Source: Pseudoalteromonas rubra
GTDB lineage: Bacteria; Pseudomonadota; Gammaproteobacteria; Enterobacterales; Alteromonadaceae
DNA length: 64,000 nt
Assembly: GCF_005887095.1 (NCBI RefSeq)
Contig: NZ_PNCI01000016.1
Span: 124,001 to 188,000, forward strand
Direction of reading: 5' to 3'
Each line of letters begins with the position of its first letter. The first letter of the stretch is position 1. The notes beneath the pieces are model-generated. The model ran no database searches, was not told the origin of the DNA, and saw only the letters and a list, made by a program, of their open reading frames with translations. This document shows positions 30,770-40,482 of this stretch, in pieces. A program made the position numbers and the translations under genes.

Positions 30770-33700
30770 AGTCCTTCCACTTCTTCTGGTTCGTCTTCTA
30801 AAACGACATTTTTTATTATTTTCTTTCTATTCTGTTCATCCCGGATCAAGACGCTAAGCTTATTAACGGTCGGTGCGCCGTAAATATCCTTAACACTCAA
30901 CTCAAGTTCAAAATACTGATTTACTTCGCGTAACAACCTCATCAATACCAGTGAGTCCCCACCTGACTTGAAAAAGCTCACGTCAGGGTCAATGGCCCGC
31001 ATCCCCAATCCGGTTGTCCAAATGGTCATGATTTGACTGGCATCATCGGTAACGGGTAAATCACTGCTGAGTTCAGTAGTGGGTTGTTTAAACTCAGCGA
31101 CTAAGCCCGCCCAGTCAGCCTTACCATTTGCATTGGTTGGCACGTGCGAAACCAAGTGAATATGCGAGGGCACCATGTAACTGGGTAACAAGTCACTGAG
31201 TCCCTGAGAGATGTTTTCCGGGCACAGTGAACCAGAGGCCGGCTGTTGAACAAATAATACGAGCTCTGCACTTTGCTGGTTACTGATAAGGCAAGCATGA
31301 GCTGCCTGGACACCGTCAATGGGCACCGTTGCATTGGTGATTTCATCAAGCTCAATGCGATAACCCAACAACTTCACCTGATTGTCGGCACGACCCAAAA
31401 ACTGCAGTTCACCACAGTCAACCTGACGCACCAGATCACCGGTCATATAAACTCGGTGAGTCTTTCCTGCAATGGACACGTATTGAAATTTATCGTCCGT
31501 TAGAGCTGCTCTGTTGAGGTATTTATCCGCCAGACCAGGGCCAAAAATAGCCAGCTCACCGACCACACCATGGGGGACAACCTGCTGATTTTTAAGAATA
31601 CACATACCATAGTTCGGCAATGGCGCGTGCAGCAGGGCAAGCGCACTTTCTGCTGAGTCCCGATGTAACTCTTTCAACATGGCGTAAACACAGATTTCAG
31701 TCGGCCCATAGCCATTAAACAGGCGTCCGACCTGGTTCAGTAATGATGCACTGAACTTGGGCAGCAAGGGTTCTCCACCGCAGATCAAAGTCAGGTTGTC
31801 AGTTGGTTGCCAACCTGCCTCCAGCAATAACTGCACCCTTGAGGGGGTCGACTGATAAACATTCGCGTTGTAGCGCATCAACGCACGCAAGGTATCATCC
31901 GGATAACGCGCTTCATCATCATTCGCTACGATCGAGGTACCGCCTGCCAATAACGGGGCGAATAGCTCAATCAGACTCATGTCAAAACTGAATGAGGTCG
32001 TTGCAAACAGGCGTGTCGCCTTATCCAATTCCAGACGCTCACAACAACCCAGTAGCTGGTTAACCAGGGCTCGCTGAGAGAGCTGCACCCCTTTAGGTTT
32101 TCCGGTCGTGCCGGATGTATACATGATGTAGGCAGGTAAATGCGTCTCGGTCTGAGCAGCAACCCGGACACTAGACTGTCTGTCTTGTAACAGCCAATTC
32201 AGATCGATGGCCTGCGCAGTCGAATCAGCCAGCTCTAAACCATGACTGATAATCGCGGTACTGTCACTGTCAGACAGAATATAGTTTATACGTTTAGTTG
32301 GCAGGCCAGTATCGAGTGGGATATACACAGTGCCTAGCCTGAACAAGGCCAATATCAGAGGCACCTGGTAGTAGCTTCTGGGCAGTGCAACGGCGACCTT
32401 GTCGCCTTGTTTAATGCCTAGCTCGCTCAAATTCGTACTGATCGTATCAATCAGGTCCGCTAACGCCTGGTACGTAACAGATTCCCCATTACTGATCAGG
32501 GCCGTTGCCTTGTCGTTACTTGTGCTATGCAAGATCAGCTGCTCTAGGGTCGCATCCCGATGTGAATTTGTCGCATCAGCGAGCATCACACTCTGTGCGG
32601 TACTTTTAAGCTGATACTGACTTAAAACTGTGTTATCGCACTCCAGTATTAACCCTATCAGTTCCAATAATTCATTAGACCAACGAGAGATAGTCTTTGC
32701 GTCAAACAGATCCGTATTATATTGCCATTGAAAGTTGTAGTGATTGTCTTCGACATCCACAGCCAGAAACAAATCATACTTAGCAATATGGTGCTCCCCA
32801 GGTACTTTTTGCACCGCAAGCGCATCCCAATGCGCTCCACCAAACTCGTAGTCACGAAAGGCAAACATCAACTGAAAAATCGGCGAGAAGCTCAAACTGC
32901 GTTCACCCGGCATCGCTTCAACCAACAGCTCAAAGGGCGCGAACTGATCTTCCAGCACGGCCAGCACCATGGCGTTATAACGTGACAAGTAATCAGTGAA
33001 CACGTCGTCCTGCGTGAAGTCATAATTCAGCACAACATTGTTGGAAAACATGCCAATAAGGTTTTCAAGTTCAGGCTTTGCACGGCCCGCAACAGGCACC
33101 CCAATGCACAGATGCGGATCATCACTGTATTTAGACAACAATAATGAATAACACGCACTCAAAAACACAAACTCTGTCAGTTTGTGTCGCGCACAAAAAG
33201 CTTGCACTGCGCGCCTGAAAGCAGAGTCCGCTGACGTATTGATTGAAGCCCCACGAAATGTCTGCATGGCTCCTCTGGCTTTATCCAGGGGCAATGAATG
33301 CACTTGCGGCGCTTCACGTAATCTGTGACAGGCTTTTTCAATTGCCTCGTCATAGCAACCAAGCGCAATGCCATCCGCCTGCCATTGACAAAAATCCTGA
33401 TACGTCACGGCAAGTGACTCTAAGTTCGTCTGACGCCCCTGAATATACTGCTCATAGCTATTTTTCAGCTCATTCAGCATCAGTTGTTCAGACCACGCAT
33501 CACCGATAAAATGATGGGTGACGATAGACAAGTAGCTTTTGTCGTCAGTACACTGAAACAAGCACGCCCGCAGCAGCAAATCACTCTCAATCTCGAAAGG
33601 GATGTGCTGATGGTCACGCACCTTCTCTTGTAGCGCATCTGCCGAAGTATCATCGACCTGCACTGTTATTAAGCTAAACGATACGTCAGGGTTTTCCTGC

Positions 33701-34092
33701 AACAAACCACGCTGATCGGGTACCAGACACAATAGCTCATGCCTGGCCAGTAACGCTTTAAACGCATGTTCCAGCGCATCGTGATCCACTTCCCCTGTGA
33801 GCATCAGGACCAGCTGTTCATTATAAACGGGCTCACCTTGCGTTAACCAGTGACTCGCCAGAATGCGACGCTGAGGACTAGAGCAAGGCACAGGTAAAGT
33901 GGATTTTGGGATCTGAGCAAGGTGTGCTTTTTGCTTATAATAGACAAGCAAAGCTTCCTTATGCTGTTTCATCCGTGCAAGTAAGTCGGGCGTCAGGGCG
34001 CCTTTTGGCGCACTGTATTTTAACTGTCCATTAAACACACTGAGCTGGATGCCATGGCTTTCAAGTTGTTTTACCAGTTCTTTGATGCTCAC
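30760..34092 (-). CDS. Nonribosomal peptide synthetase, single module TubC-C-A-PCP
   Basis: 1110 aa, one module. TubC docking domain (residues 1-52, ending in the typical GALTPDLLARMKQHKEALL helix); C domain with HHFIGDAWS near 197; A domain with YTSGTTGKPKG near 660, A4 FDMSLIELF and NGYGPTEI; carrier SGGDSLVLM near 1044. The hand-read pocket code is about D-M-I-Q-I-G-G-V-Y, which matches no substrate I can name. The start codon overlaps the stop of the FAAL-bearing synthetase (ATGA). This module should condense its amino acid onto the acyl-thiazole made by that protein. There is no epimerase, methyltransferase or oxidase. Confidence 0.95.
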   Translation of the reverse strand: MSIKELVKQLESHGIQLSVFNGQLKYSAPKGALTPDLLARMKQHKEALLVYYKQKAHLAQIPKSTLPVPCSSPQRRILASHWLTQGEPVYNEQLVLMLTGEVDHDALEHAFKALLARHELLCLVPDQRGLLQENPDVSFSLITVQVDDTSADALQEKVRDHQHIPFEIESDLLLRACLFQCTDDKSYLSIVTHHFIGDAWSEQLMLNELKNSYEQYIQGRQTNLESLAVTYQDFCQWQADGIALGCYDEAIEKACHRLREAPQVHSLPLDKARGAMQTFRGASINTSADSAFRRAVQAFCARHKLTEFVFLSACYSLLLSKYSDDPHLCIGVPVAGRAKPELENLIGMFSNNVVLNYDFTQDDVFTDYLSRYNAMVLAVLEDQFAPFELLVEAMPGERSLSFSPIFQLMFAFRDYEFGGAHWDALAVQKVPGEHHIAKYDLFLAVDVEDNHYNFQWQYNTDLFDAKTISRWSNELLELIGLILECDNTVLSQYQLKSTAQSVMLADATNSHRDATLEQLILHSTSNDKATALISNGESVTYQALADLIDTISTNLSELGIKQGDKVAVALPRSYYQVPLILALFRLGTVYIPLDTGLPTKRINYILSDSDSTAIISHGLELADSTAQAIDLNWLLQDRQSSVRVAAQTETHLPAYIMYTSGTTGKPKGVQLSQRALVNQLLGCCERLELDKATRLFATTSFSFDMSLIELFAPLLAGGTSIVANDDEARYPDDTLRALMRYNANVYQSTPSRVQLLLEAGWQPTDNLTLICGGEPLLPKFSASLLNQVGRLFNGYGPTEICVYAMLKELHRDSAESALALLHAPLPNYGMCILKNQQVVPHGVVGELAIFGPGLADKYLNRAALTDDKFQYVSIAGKTHRVYMTGDLVRQVDCGELQFLGRADNQVKLLGYRIELDEITNATVPIDGVQAAHACLISNQQSAELVLFVQQPASGSLCPENISQGLSDLLPSYMVPSHIHLVSHVPTNANGKADWAGLVAEFKQPTTELSSDLPVTDDASQIMTIWTTGLGMRAIDPDVSFFKSGGDSLVLMRLLREVNQYFELELSVKDIYGAPTVNKLSVLIRDEQNRKKIIKNVVLEDEPEEVEGLWI

Positions 34093-37000
34093 AACACACC
34101 CTCTTCCAGTTCCAGTGTTTCAGGCACTGACTGGCACGAGAGCTGCGCCCGAATGAGTCCCTCTAATTGCCTCAATGTCGAGTGCTCAAACAAACTTGCC
34201 AGTGCGAGGTCGGTTTCAAAGTGCGCATTGATACGGGTCAGCATTTTGACCGCATTAATGGAATTAACGCCCATTTCAATAAACGACTCGTCCAGACCAA
34301 TGTCTTGCCGGTCAATGATACTTGTCCATAGCTCTTTGAGGTATTTGAGAATGTCACTATCTATATTGGCGTCGCTCTGTTCGGCCTGAAGCGGTCGTAC
34401 CGGGGCCTTTTCCAGCATACCAATTAATGTTTTTATATCCACTTTGCTGTTCGATGTCAGGGGCAGCTGACTCAGTACCCGCACTTCATGCGGCTGCATA
34501 TAACGCGGTAAATTCGTTGCCAGGTGTTGCTTGACCTGCTGTTGATATTTACGTGCAACCATTGACGACAAAGAAGAAGATACGGCACCGGTAACCCCAG
34601 GTTGCGCTTGCACCTGGCGATAGACATCCATTTTGACCGTGCCCACAGCCAAAGTATGTAGCATTTCCTGTCCTTCGCTTAAACACAACCGCTCAGCCAA
34701 CCCAGAAAACTGTGTATAGCCGAGAGGACAAACACCCAGCCCGTTACTTTTCGCTTCTGACATCAACAACTGCGACATATAGCCGGCTTCTAGCAGGCCA
34801 AAATCTCTAGCTTTGGCGCCATATTTTGCCCCAATTCGTTGAGTATCAGAGGCCAGATACAACACGAAGTTTGCATCTGCAGTAATCTCTGCGACCCCGC
34901 CAAACTCAACCTGCTGATACAACTCACAATCATCACTCAGGTACACAACTTGATGAGTGTCGGGCTCGTATGCATAAAACCCAGGTACCAACGCGCCGCA
35001 AGGTTTAAGTAAATGCAGATAAATCTGAACTGCATAAATGCCGCCGGCTGATGGGTAACGGTATTTAATCGCGCCCGTTTCTGGCATTTTCCATCGCGAC
35101 ACGGCCGACAAATAGTGCCCCAAAGACGCCTCGCTCAGCTCTGCAGCGGTGTCAAAGGATCTAATTGACTGGCGATCCAGATAGTGCTGAGCCACATCGG
35201 CATCTGTATTGAGCAGCAAAGCATGTTTGGGCTCAATATTTTCCGCTGTGACAAACAAAGCCAGCTGACGTGCATCATCTTCACCATAAGGAACGGCCAT
35301 GGCCCCTTTCACGAAAGGCAGCTGACGACAGGTGCTTTCTAGCTCTCCCAACTCAATTCGAAAACCATTGAGCTTGATCTGGTTATCTTTGCGACCACAG
35401 AAACGGATATTGCCATCACTCTGATAAGCGCCTAAGTCGCCTGTGCGGTATACTTGTTCCTTGATGGACGGGCACCAGAAAAACGCCTGCTGAGTTTTTT
35501 CCTGATCGTTCAGGTAGCCCTGCGCAAGACCACTTCCAGCGATAAAAAGCTCACCGACTTTACCGGGTTCGACGGGCGCTAGCTGCTCATCCAGAATATA
35601 GAAGCGTTGGTTGTCCAACGGTTTACCATAAGGGATGTACCCTAGTTCTTCATGCTCCTTCCCTGTTACGGAATAATAAATCGACCAAATAGATGCTTCT
35701 GTTGCACCACCCATATTAATTACGGACGAATAAGGTAGGACCTTACCAATCATGACGGACAAGGCCGATGGAAACCAATCACCACTGAGCTGAGTGGCAC
35801 GTATACTCTGGAGCTGGCGATTTGACTCATTCAGATAGTCACACAACAATGACATACTGGCTGGCACGCTGTTCCAAATTGTTACCTTGTGTGCCTCTAT
35901 CAAGTCTGCCCACTGCTTCGGAGCCTGTGATGCGCTGGCAAGTACAATACTGCCCCCAACACTTAACATGCCAAACAGATCATAGATAGCGAGATCAAAG
36001 GTCAGCTCTGACAAAGCCAAAACCGTGTCGTCATACTTTGCGTGCCATAACTTATTCACACTCTCGATGGTGTTCATCGCACTTCGGTGCTCAATTGCCA
36101 CGCCTTTTGGCACACCAGTAGATCCTGACGTAAAAATGACATAGGCCAGCTTATCTGGCTGCGACTTATTCAATATCTGGTCGTTGGATGGCCGAGTCAA
36201 AACAGCATCACCACAGCGATAAACCGTATTTATCTGTGCCTCAATAGGTTGTGCAATAGACGTTGCATGATCAGTCACTATCAGCTCGGCATTAGCCTGC
36301 GTGATTATGGACTGAAATCTCGATGGCGGAGTGTCGGGATCGACAGGAATAAATATGCCCCCAGCTTGTAGCACAGCAATCGCCAGTGCCAGCTGACGCC
36401 AACTTTTCTGCGCTGCAACAATCACCCTATCACCTGGCTGACAGTGCTGTTCGGCTAACCGGTGTGCAATCGCATTGCTGAAGTGCAGTAACTCTCGATA
36501 AGTCACGGTATGATCGCCATCAATGATAGCCACCTTATCTGGCATCACCGTCGCACACTTTAGAAAATCGTCAATCAGTGTGTTAGGAGGACAATTTACA
36601 TGGGTGTCATTTGCAGCAACAATATTCGAATGCGGCATCGGAGTATCAGCATCTTGTACAACAGGCCACTCTTCGCCACCCCGGGCAAGGTGCTCTAATA
36701 GGGAAGCATATCCCTCAAACATATCTGCCAGCGCAGCTTCATCGAACGCATGTTGTTCAAAATCCCAACATACTCTTATCCCATCATTAGTCCTCATAAC
36801 CTGACAATCAAGCTGAACTTGTGGGGTTCTGGTAACTGAGTAATTCAAACGCCCCATGGTCGCTTCAAATTGCTCTAATCCGGCGCTTCGCTCTAAATCC
36901 AGTAAGTTCGTAAAAACAACCGGATAAAAAGCATGTTTGTGCTGCTGTCTGACTAAATCTAACAATTCAATGCCAGAAATAGCGCTGTATTTCAGTGTAT

Positions 37001-39992
37001 CTCTCGTCTCTGCCATGGTGGCTTTTGCCAGTTGTGCCAGAGTCCGACATTTATTCAAATCAAACGAGGTGAGCGTGAAACTCGAAAAGTGCCCGATTGC
37101 TTCGGCAAGTCCCGGCCTCAACTCACTGCGATTTTGTAACGGCACATTTATGGTGAAAGACTGGTTGAGCGATTTGTCTGACAGTGCTTTGGCAAATGCA
37201 GACAACAAAATAGCATGTCTTGTTACACCCAGCTGCTTGGCTAGATTATCCAGGCTGCCTAACTGTGCAGCAGAAAAATCTCGATATAGCCGCTTGAAAG
37301 CAGGCCGTGCTTTGTGTCCGGTATGGCGAGAGGCTTGTAGTTGAGGGCTCATCGGTAAGGTGCCAATGCGTGCCTGCCAGTATTCGGTGCTGATTTGGAT
37401 CTTTGCTTCATCTCGGTGAGATGGCAGATAACGACAAAAATACTCAAACCCAAAGTTCTGCTTTTGTGGCTTTGAGCGCTCACCACGATAGTAACTACCA
37501 AACAGTGAGAATATTTTTATGATGCTGGTTGCGTCTAAAAACGTGCCATCCAACAGAATATGAAGTCGTTTGAGCTGAGATGATAACGCTGTCACCTTTA
37601 GCTCGAAAGGCGGCCAGGCTTCAATATCCAGCGTTTTGGATTCCATTTTGGCACGCGTATTCTGCAAATGATTAGTCTGTGCTTCAGCTGGCAGGGCAGT
37701 GATGTCTTCGCACTCAATGTGATAGTCAGGGACGTCTGGTAAAATACGCTGCATACTTGGCATATCCAGCACAGCTCTGAGCATAGGCACCTCTTGCACC
37801 ACACAATGCAGGGCGTCCTGTAACCGCGTCAAATCAATATTGCCATCAAACTCAAAGTAAGACTGGAGTGCTACCCCACCCATTTTCATCTGATCCAATT
37901 TGCCCAACACGTAACCCATTTGGACATCTGTCAGTGGAAAGCTGGTGCTATCAACAGGTTCATTGATGCTTAGCTTGTTGGCATCATGGCACACAGAGAA
38001 TTGCCACTGATGTGCATTTAACAGCTCTGAAAAGCTCGCTGTTTCAAGCAAAGTTTCAATGGTGATTGTCGACTTAGAGCAAAGGTCAAGGCGGTGCGCC
38101 AGTGAACCGGCTTTAATGGAATTGACACCCAAATCAGTTAACGACAGATGCGGCTCTATCTTGCTAACCGGGAGCTCACACTCCTGCGCTAAGATATCAC
38201 GTAAGGCCAGCCAGTTGTCTTCATGTGGCTGCGAACTTGCGGGCGGCTTAACTGGCTGTTGGTAAGTATCGAATCCCTTAATTAATGACAATTCATTATT
38301 GAGAATGGCAGCCAGACACGCGCGCCTTTTCACCTTGCCCGACGTCGTTTTTAGCATTGTTGCTGGCTTAATAAGAGCAATATACTCAATTTCCAGCTGG
38401 TGCTCAGCGGACACTATGGTACGAATTTGCTGACATACGGCATCCGCATCTATTTTCCTCAAAGCCGTCCGCATAATCTCGGCGACAACAAAGACTTTCT
38501 CGACGTCGCCAATTTCTTTGGATGAAACAGCAATGCCATCGGACATGACACAATCAATATTGTTCGCAATCGTAGATTCAATATCTTGTGGGTAATGGTT
38601 TTTGCCATTGACGATAATCAGGTCACTTGCACGGCCTGTTATATAGAGGTGCCCATCATGCAAAAAACCAAGATCACCAGTTCTGAGAAACGGACCTTTG
38701 CCACAGGATGTTATTGCATTAAAAGTTTCTTCGGTCGCAACCTCGTTGTTAAAATACCCTTTGACAACACTTGGACCTTTAAGCCATACCTCGCCCTCGT
38801 GTAGGTCCTTGCTAATACTGTTGTCATCTCGATTCACGATCACAATATCAGTACCATCCTGGTTGACACCGCAAGAAGGTAGCTGTTTGGCCAGCTCAGG
38901 CGTTTCACAAATTTCTAGCTGGTTGTTTTCAAGCTTTTCCTTGTTCAGGCTCAGATAGCGAGGAGTTTCGTCAACCGCTACCCCAGTGATCATCAACGTT
39001 GATTCAGCCATACCGTAACAAGGAACAAACGCCTTGAAGTTGAAGCCAAATGGTTCAAAGCGAGTTTTAAAGCGCTGCAATGTTTCCCATTTAACGGGCT
39101 CAGCGCCATTGAACACCCCTTTCAGAGCAGACAAATCCAGCTCTGCCGAAGCCGCCTGCTCAGTACTAATGCGCTGTGCGCACAAGTCGTATCCAAAGTT
39201 AGGGCCACCGGTGTAGGTTGCTCTGTATTTACTACACAAAATTAGCCACTGGAGTGGGTTTTGAACAAAGGCTGCTGGCGACATCAAAACCAAGGTGCCC
39301 CCGACATAAAGCAGGTGCATCAAAATACCAATCATGCCTGCGTCATGGAACAAAGGTAACCATGACACACTCACCGTGTCCTCAGCAGAATCAAATGAGC
39401 GAGCAATCAATTTCGCATTACTCAAAACATTACTGTGCGTGACCATTGCCCCTTTAGGTGCGCTTGTAGAACCGGATGTATATTGCAAGAAAGCGAGGGC
39501 GTTTCCTTCTGGAAATGCAATGTTAAACTCGCTATCACATCGCAATTTTAAGTCACGACTAGTTAACATTTGAATATATTCATAACCTTGTTGCTGTGAA
39601 AGCCAATTATGGTATTTCTCTATATATCCAGATTCACCAATGACAGCTAAGGCTTGAGAATCCTGCACAATAGGCATTAATTTTTGCCATTGCGGCTCCT
39701 TTGCTGCTGGCCTGTGAACAGGCACAGGAATGGCTCCTGCTAACAAACACCCCAAAAAACACTTAACAAAATCAATACCTTGACCAAACACAAGCAAAAC
39801 AGACTTACCCTGAAGACCCTGTTGAAGTAGGTGTTGAGCAATATTTAAGCTGGATGTGTATAGTTCTTTGTATGTCACCGAGGTCTGTTGTGTGTTGTCC
39901 TCGAAGATAATTGCTTTTTTAGTGGCTTTAGTGACTGAGTAATATTGAATGACGTCCAGGATTGAATCCCATGTATTATTCTTATGTTCCAT
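34089..39992 (-). CDS. Hybrid loading NRPS: fatty acyl-AMP ligase-ACP-Cy-A(Cys)-Ox-PCP
   Basis: 1967 aa, first gene of the operon and the only synthetase without a TubC domain. Residues about 1-590 are a fatty acyl-AMP ligase: QYTSGSTSAPKGAM near 174, WLPLFHDAGMIG near 217 and the FAAL-typical GGPNFGYDLC near 264. A carrier follows (LGVNSIKAG, about 624). The heterocyclisation domain has DGTFLDATS (Dx4DxxS, about 817). The A domain (about 1287) has code D-L-Y-N-Q-S-M-I-W, closest to cysteine. Inserted in its C-terminal part is an FMN-dependent oxidase of the McbC/SagB type with RQSIRSF (about 1604) and YRYPSAGGIYAVQ (about 1647). The last carrier reads MGVNSINAV (about 1907). Predicted role: activate a fatty acid, load it, couple it to Cys, cyclise and oxidise to a 2-alkylthiazole. 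The ATG is preceded at 7 bases by AAAGG on the minus strand. The fatty-acid chain length cannot be read from sequence. Confidence 0.95.
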   Translation of the reverse strand: MEHKNNTWDSILDVIQYYSVTKATKKAIIFEDNTQQTSVTYKELYTSSLNIAQHLLQQGLQGKSVLLVFGQGIDFVKCFLGCLLAGAIPVPVHRPAAKEPQWQKLMPIVQDSQALAVIGESGYIEKYHNWLSQQQGYEYIQMLTSRDLKLRCDSEFNIAFPEGNALAFLQYTSGSTSAPKGAMVTHSNVLSNAKLIARSFDSAEDTVSVSWLPLFHDAGMIGILMHLLYVGGTLVLMSPAAFVQNPLQWLILCSKYRATYTGGPNFGYDLCAQRISTEQAASAELDLSALKGVFNGAEPVKWETLQRFKTRFEPFGFNFKAFVPCYGMAESTLMITGVAVDETPRYLSLNKEKLENNQLEICETPELAKQLPSCGVNQDGTDIVIVNRDDNSISKDLHEGEVWLKGPSVVKGYFNNEVATEETFNAITSCGKGPFLRTGDLGFLHDGHLYITGRASDLIIVNGKNHYPQDIESTIANNIDCVMSDGIAVSSKEIGDVEKVFVVAEIMRTALRKIDADAVCQQIRTIVSAEHQLEIEYIALIKPATMLKTTSGKVKRRACLAAILNNELSLIKGFDTYQQPVKPPASSQPHEDNWLALRDILAQECELPVSKIEPHLSLTDLGVNSIKAGSLAHRLDLCSKSTITIETLLETASFSELLNAHQWQFSVCHDANKLSINEPVDSTSFPLTDVQMGYVLGKLDQMKMGGVALQSYFEFDGNIDLTRLQDALHCVVQEVPMLRAVLDMPSMQRILPDVPDYHIECEDITALPAEAQTNHLQNTRAKMESKTLDIEAWPPFELKVTALSSQLKRLHILLDGTFLDATSIIKIFSLFGSYYRGERSKPQKQNFGFEYFCRYLPSHRDEAKIQISTEYWQARIGTLPMSPQLQASRHTGHKARPAFKRLYRDFSAAQLGSLDNLAKQLGVTRHAILLSAFAKALSDKSLNQSFTINVPLQNRSELRPGLAEAIGHFSSFTLTSFDLNKCRTLAQLAKATMAETRDTLKYSAISGIELLDLVRQQHKHAFYPVVFTNLLDLERSAGLEQFEATMGRLNYSVTRTPQVQLDCQVMRTNDGIRVCWDFEQHAFDEAALADMFEGYASLLEHLARGGEEWPVVQDADTPMPHSNIVAANDTHVNCPPNTLIDDFLKCATVMPDKVAIIDGDHTVTYRELLHFSNAIAHRLAEQHCQPGDRVIVAAQKSWRQLALAIAVLQAGGIFIPVDPDTPPSRFQSIITQANAELIVTDHATSIAQPIEAQINTVYRCGDAVLTRPSNDQILNKSQPDKLAYVIFTSGSTGVPKGVAIEHRSAMNTIESVNKLWHAKYDDTVLALSELTFDLAIYDLFGMLSVGGSIVLASASQAPKQWADLIEAHKVTIWNSVPASMSLLCDYLNESNRQLQSIRATQLSGDWFPSALSVMIGKVLPYSSVINMGGATEASIWSIYYSVTGKEHEELGYIPYGKPLDNQRFYILDEQLAPVEPGKVGELFIAGSGLAQGYLNDQEKTQQAFFWCPSIKEQVYRTGDLGAYQSDGNIRFCGRKDNQIKLNGFRIELGELESTCRQLPFVKGAMAVPYGEDDARQLALFVTAENIEPKHALLLNTDADVAQHYLDRQSIRSFDTAAELSEASLGHYLSAVSRWKMPETGAIKYRYPSAGGIYAVQIYLHLLKPCGALVPGFYAYEPDTHQVVYLSDDCELYQQVEFGGVAEITADANFVLYLASDTQRIGAKYGAKARDFGLLEAGYMSQLLMSEAKSNGLGVCPLGYTQFSGLAERLCLSEGQEMLHTLAVGTVKMDVYRQVQAQPGVTGAVSSSLSSMVARKYQQQVKQHLATNLPRYMQPHEVRVLSQLPLTSNSKVDIKTLIGMLEKAPVRPLQAEQSDANIDSDILKYLKELWTSIIDRQDIGLDESFIEMGVNSINAVKMLTRINAHFETDLALASLFEHSTLRQLEGLIRAQLSCQSVPETLELEEGVL

Positions 39993-40482
39993 CTTTCAAC
40001 CTTTTTCCTTCTCGCGCACAACCCTACTGAGACTTCTCCTCATCCCTGAATAAGCTCTTACATGTTGGGTGGCTAGCGAGTTTCTTTATTGAGTACAAAT
40101 GATATTTTAAAGTTAGTGACAACGCATTACTTGTCTCATATCATGCACATAATGAAACAAAAATACAATCACAAAAAACACTGGAAACATAACCGCAACC
40201 TAAAAACAAAAAAAACACATTGAGGCTGATAAAATGCACAACGAAAACAAAAAACAAAGCAAAAACTCAAATCTAAACATATTTTTTACATGCGGTCTTT
40301 CCATCAGCAGAAGTAACTAAAAATTCGCTTTGTATAATGAACCAGATGGCTGGGAACCCGAAGCAGAATGACGCTCAAGCTCAGCTAATAGTGCGCTGCC
40401 TTAGAGGTAGGAGCCAAATGCTGAAATCATTTTATCTATATAAAAACTTGTTATTAACAAGGAAAAATAAAGTGCTATAACT
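39993..40482. promoter_or_regulatory. AT-rich divergent promoter region between NRPS and tailoring operons
   Basis: 490 bases without a credible gene, rich in A/T with long A runs on the plus strand. It must hold the promoters of both operons because they diverge here. On the minus strand AAAGG at 40000-40004 is the ribosome-binding site of the FAAL synthetase. On the plus strand TATAAT at 40333-40338 is a good -10 hexamer, but I see no good -35 at 17 bases. The cupin gene has only a distant AAGGA-like run near 40459-40463. I looked for a Fur-box-like palindrome and saw none. Confidence 0.6.

Noticed and set aside
39993..40482. Possible Fur box or MbtH gene in the divergent region
   Set aside because: No palindrome close to the Fur consensus and no open frame resembling MbtH was found.
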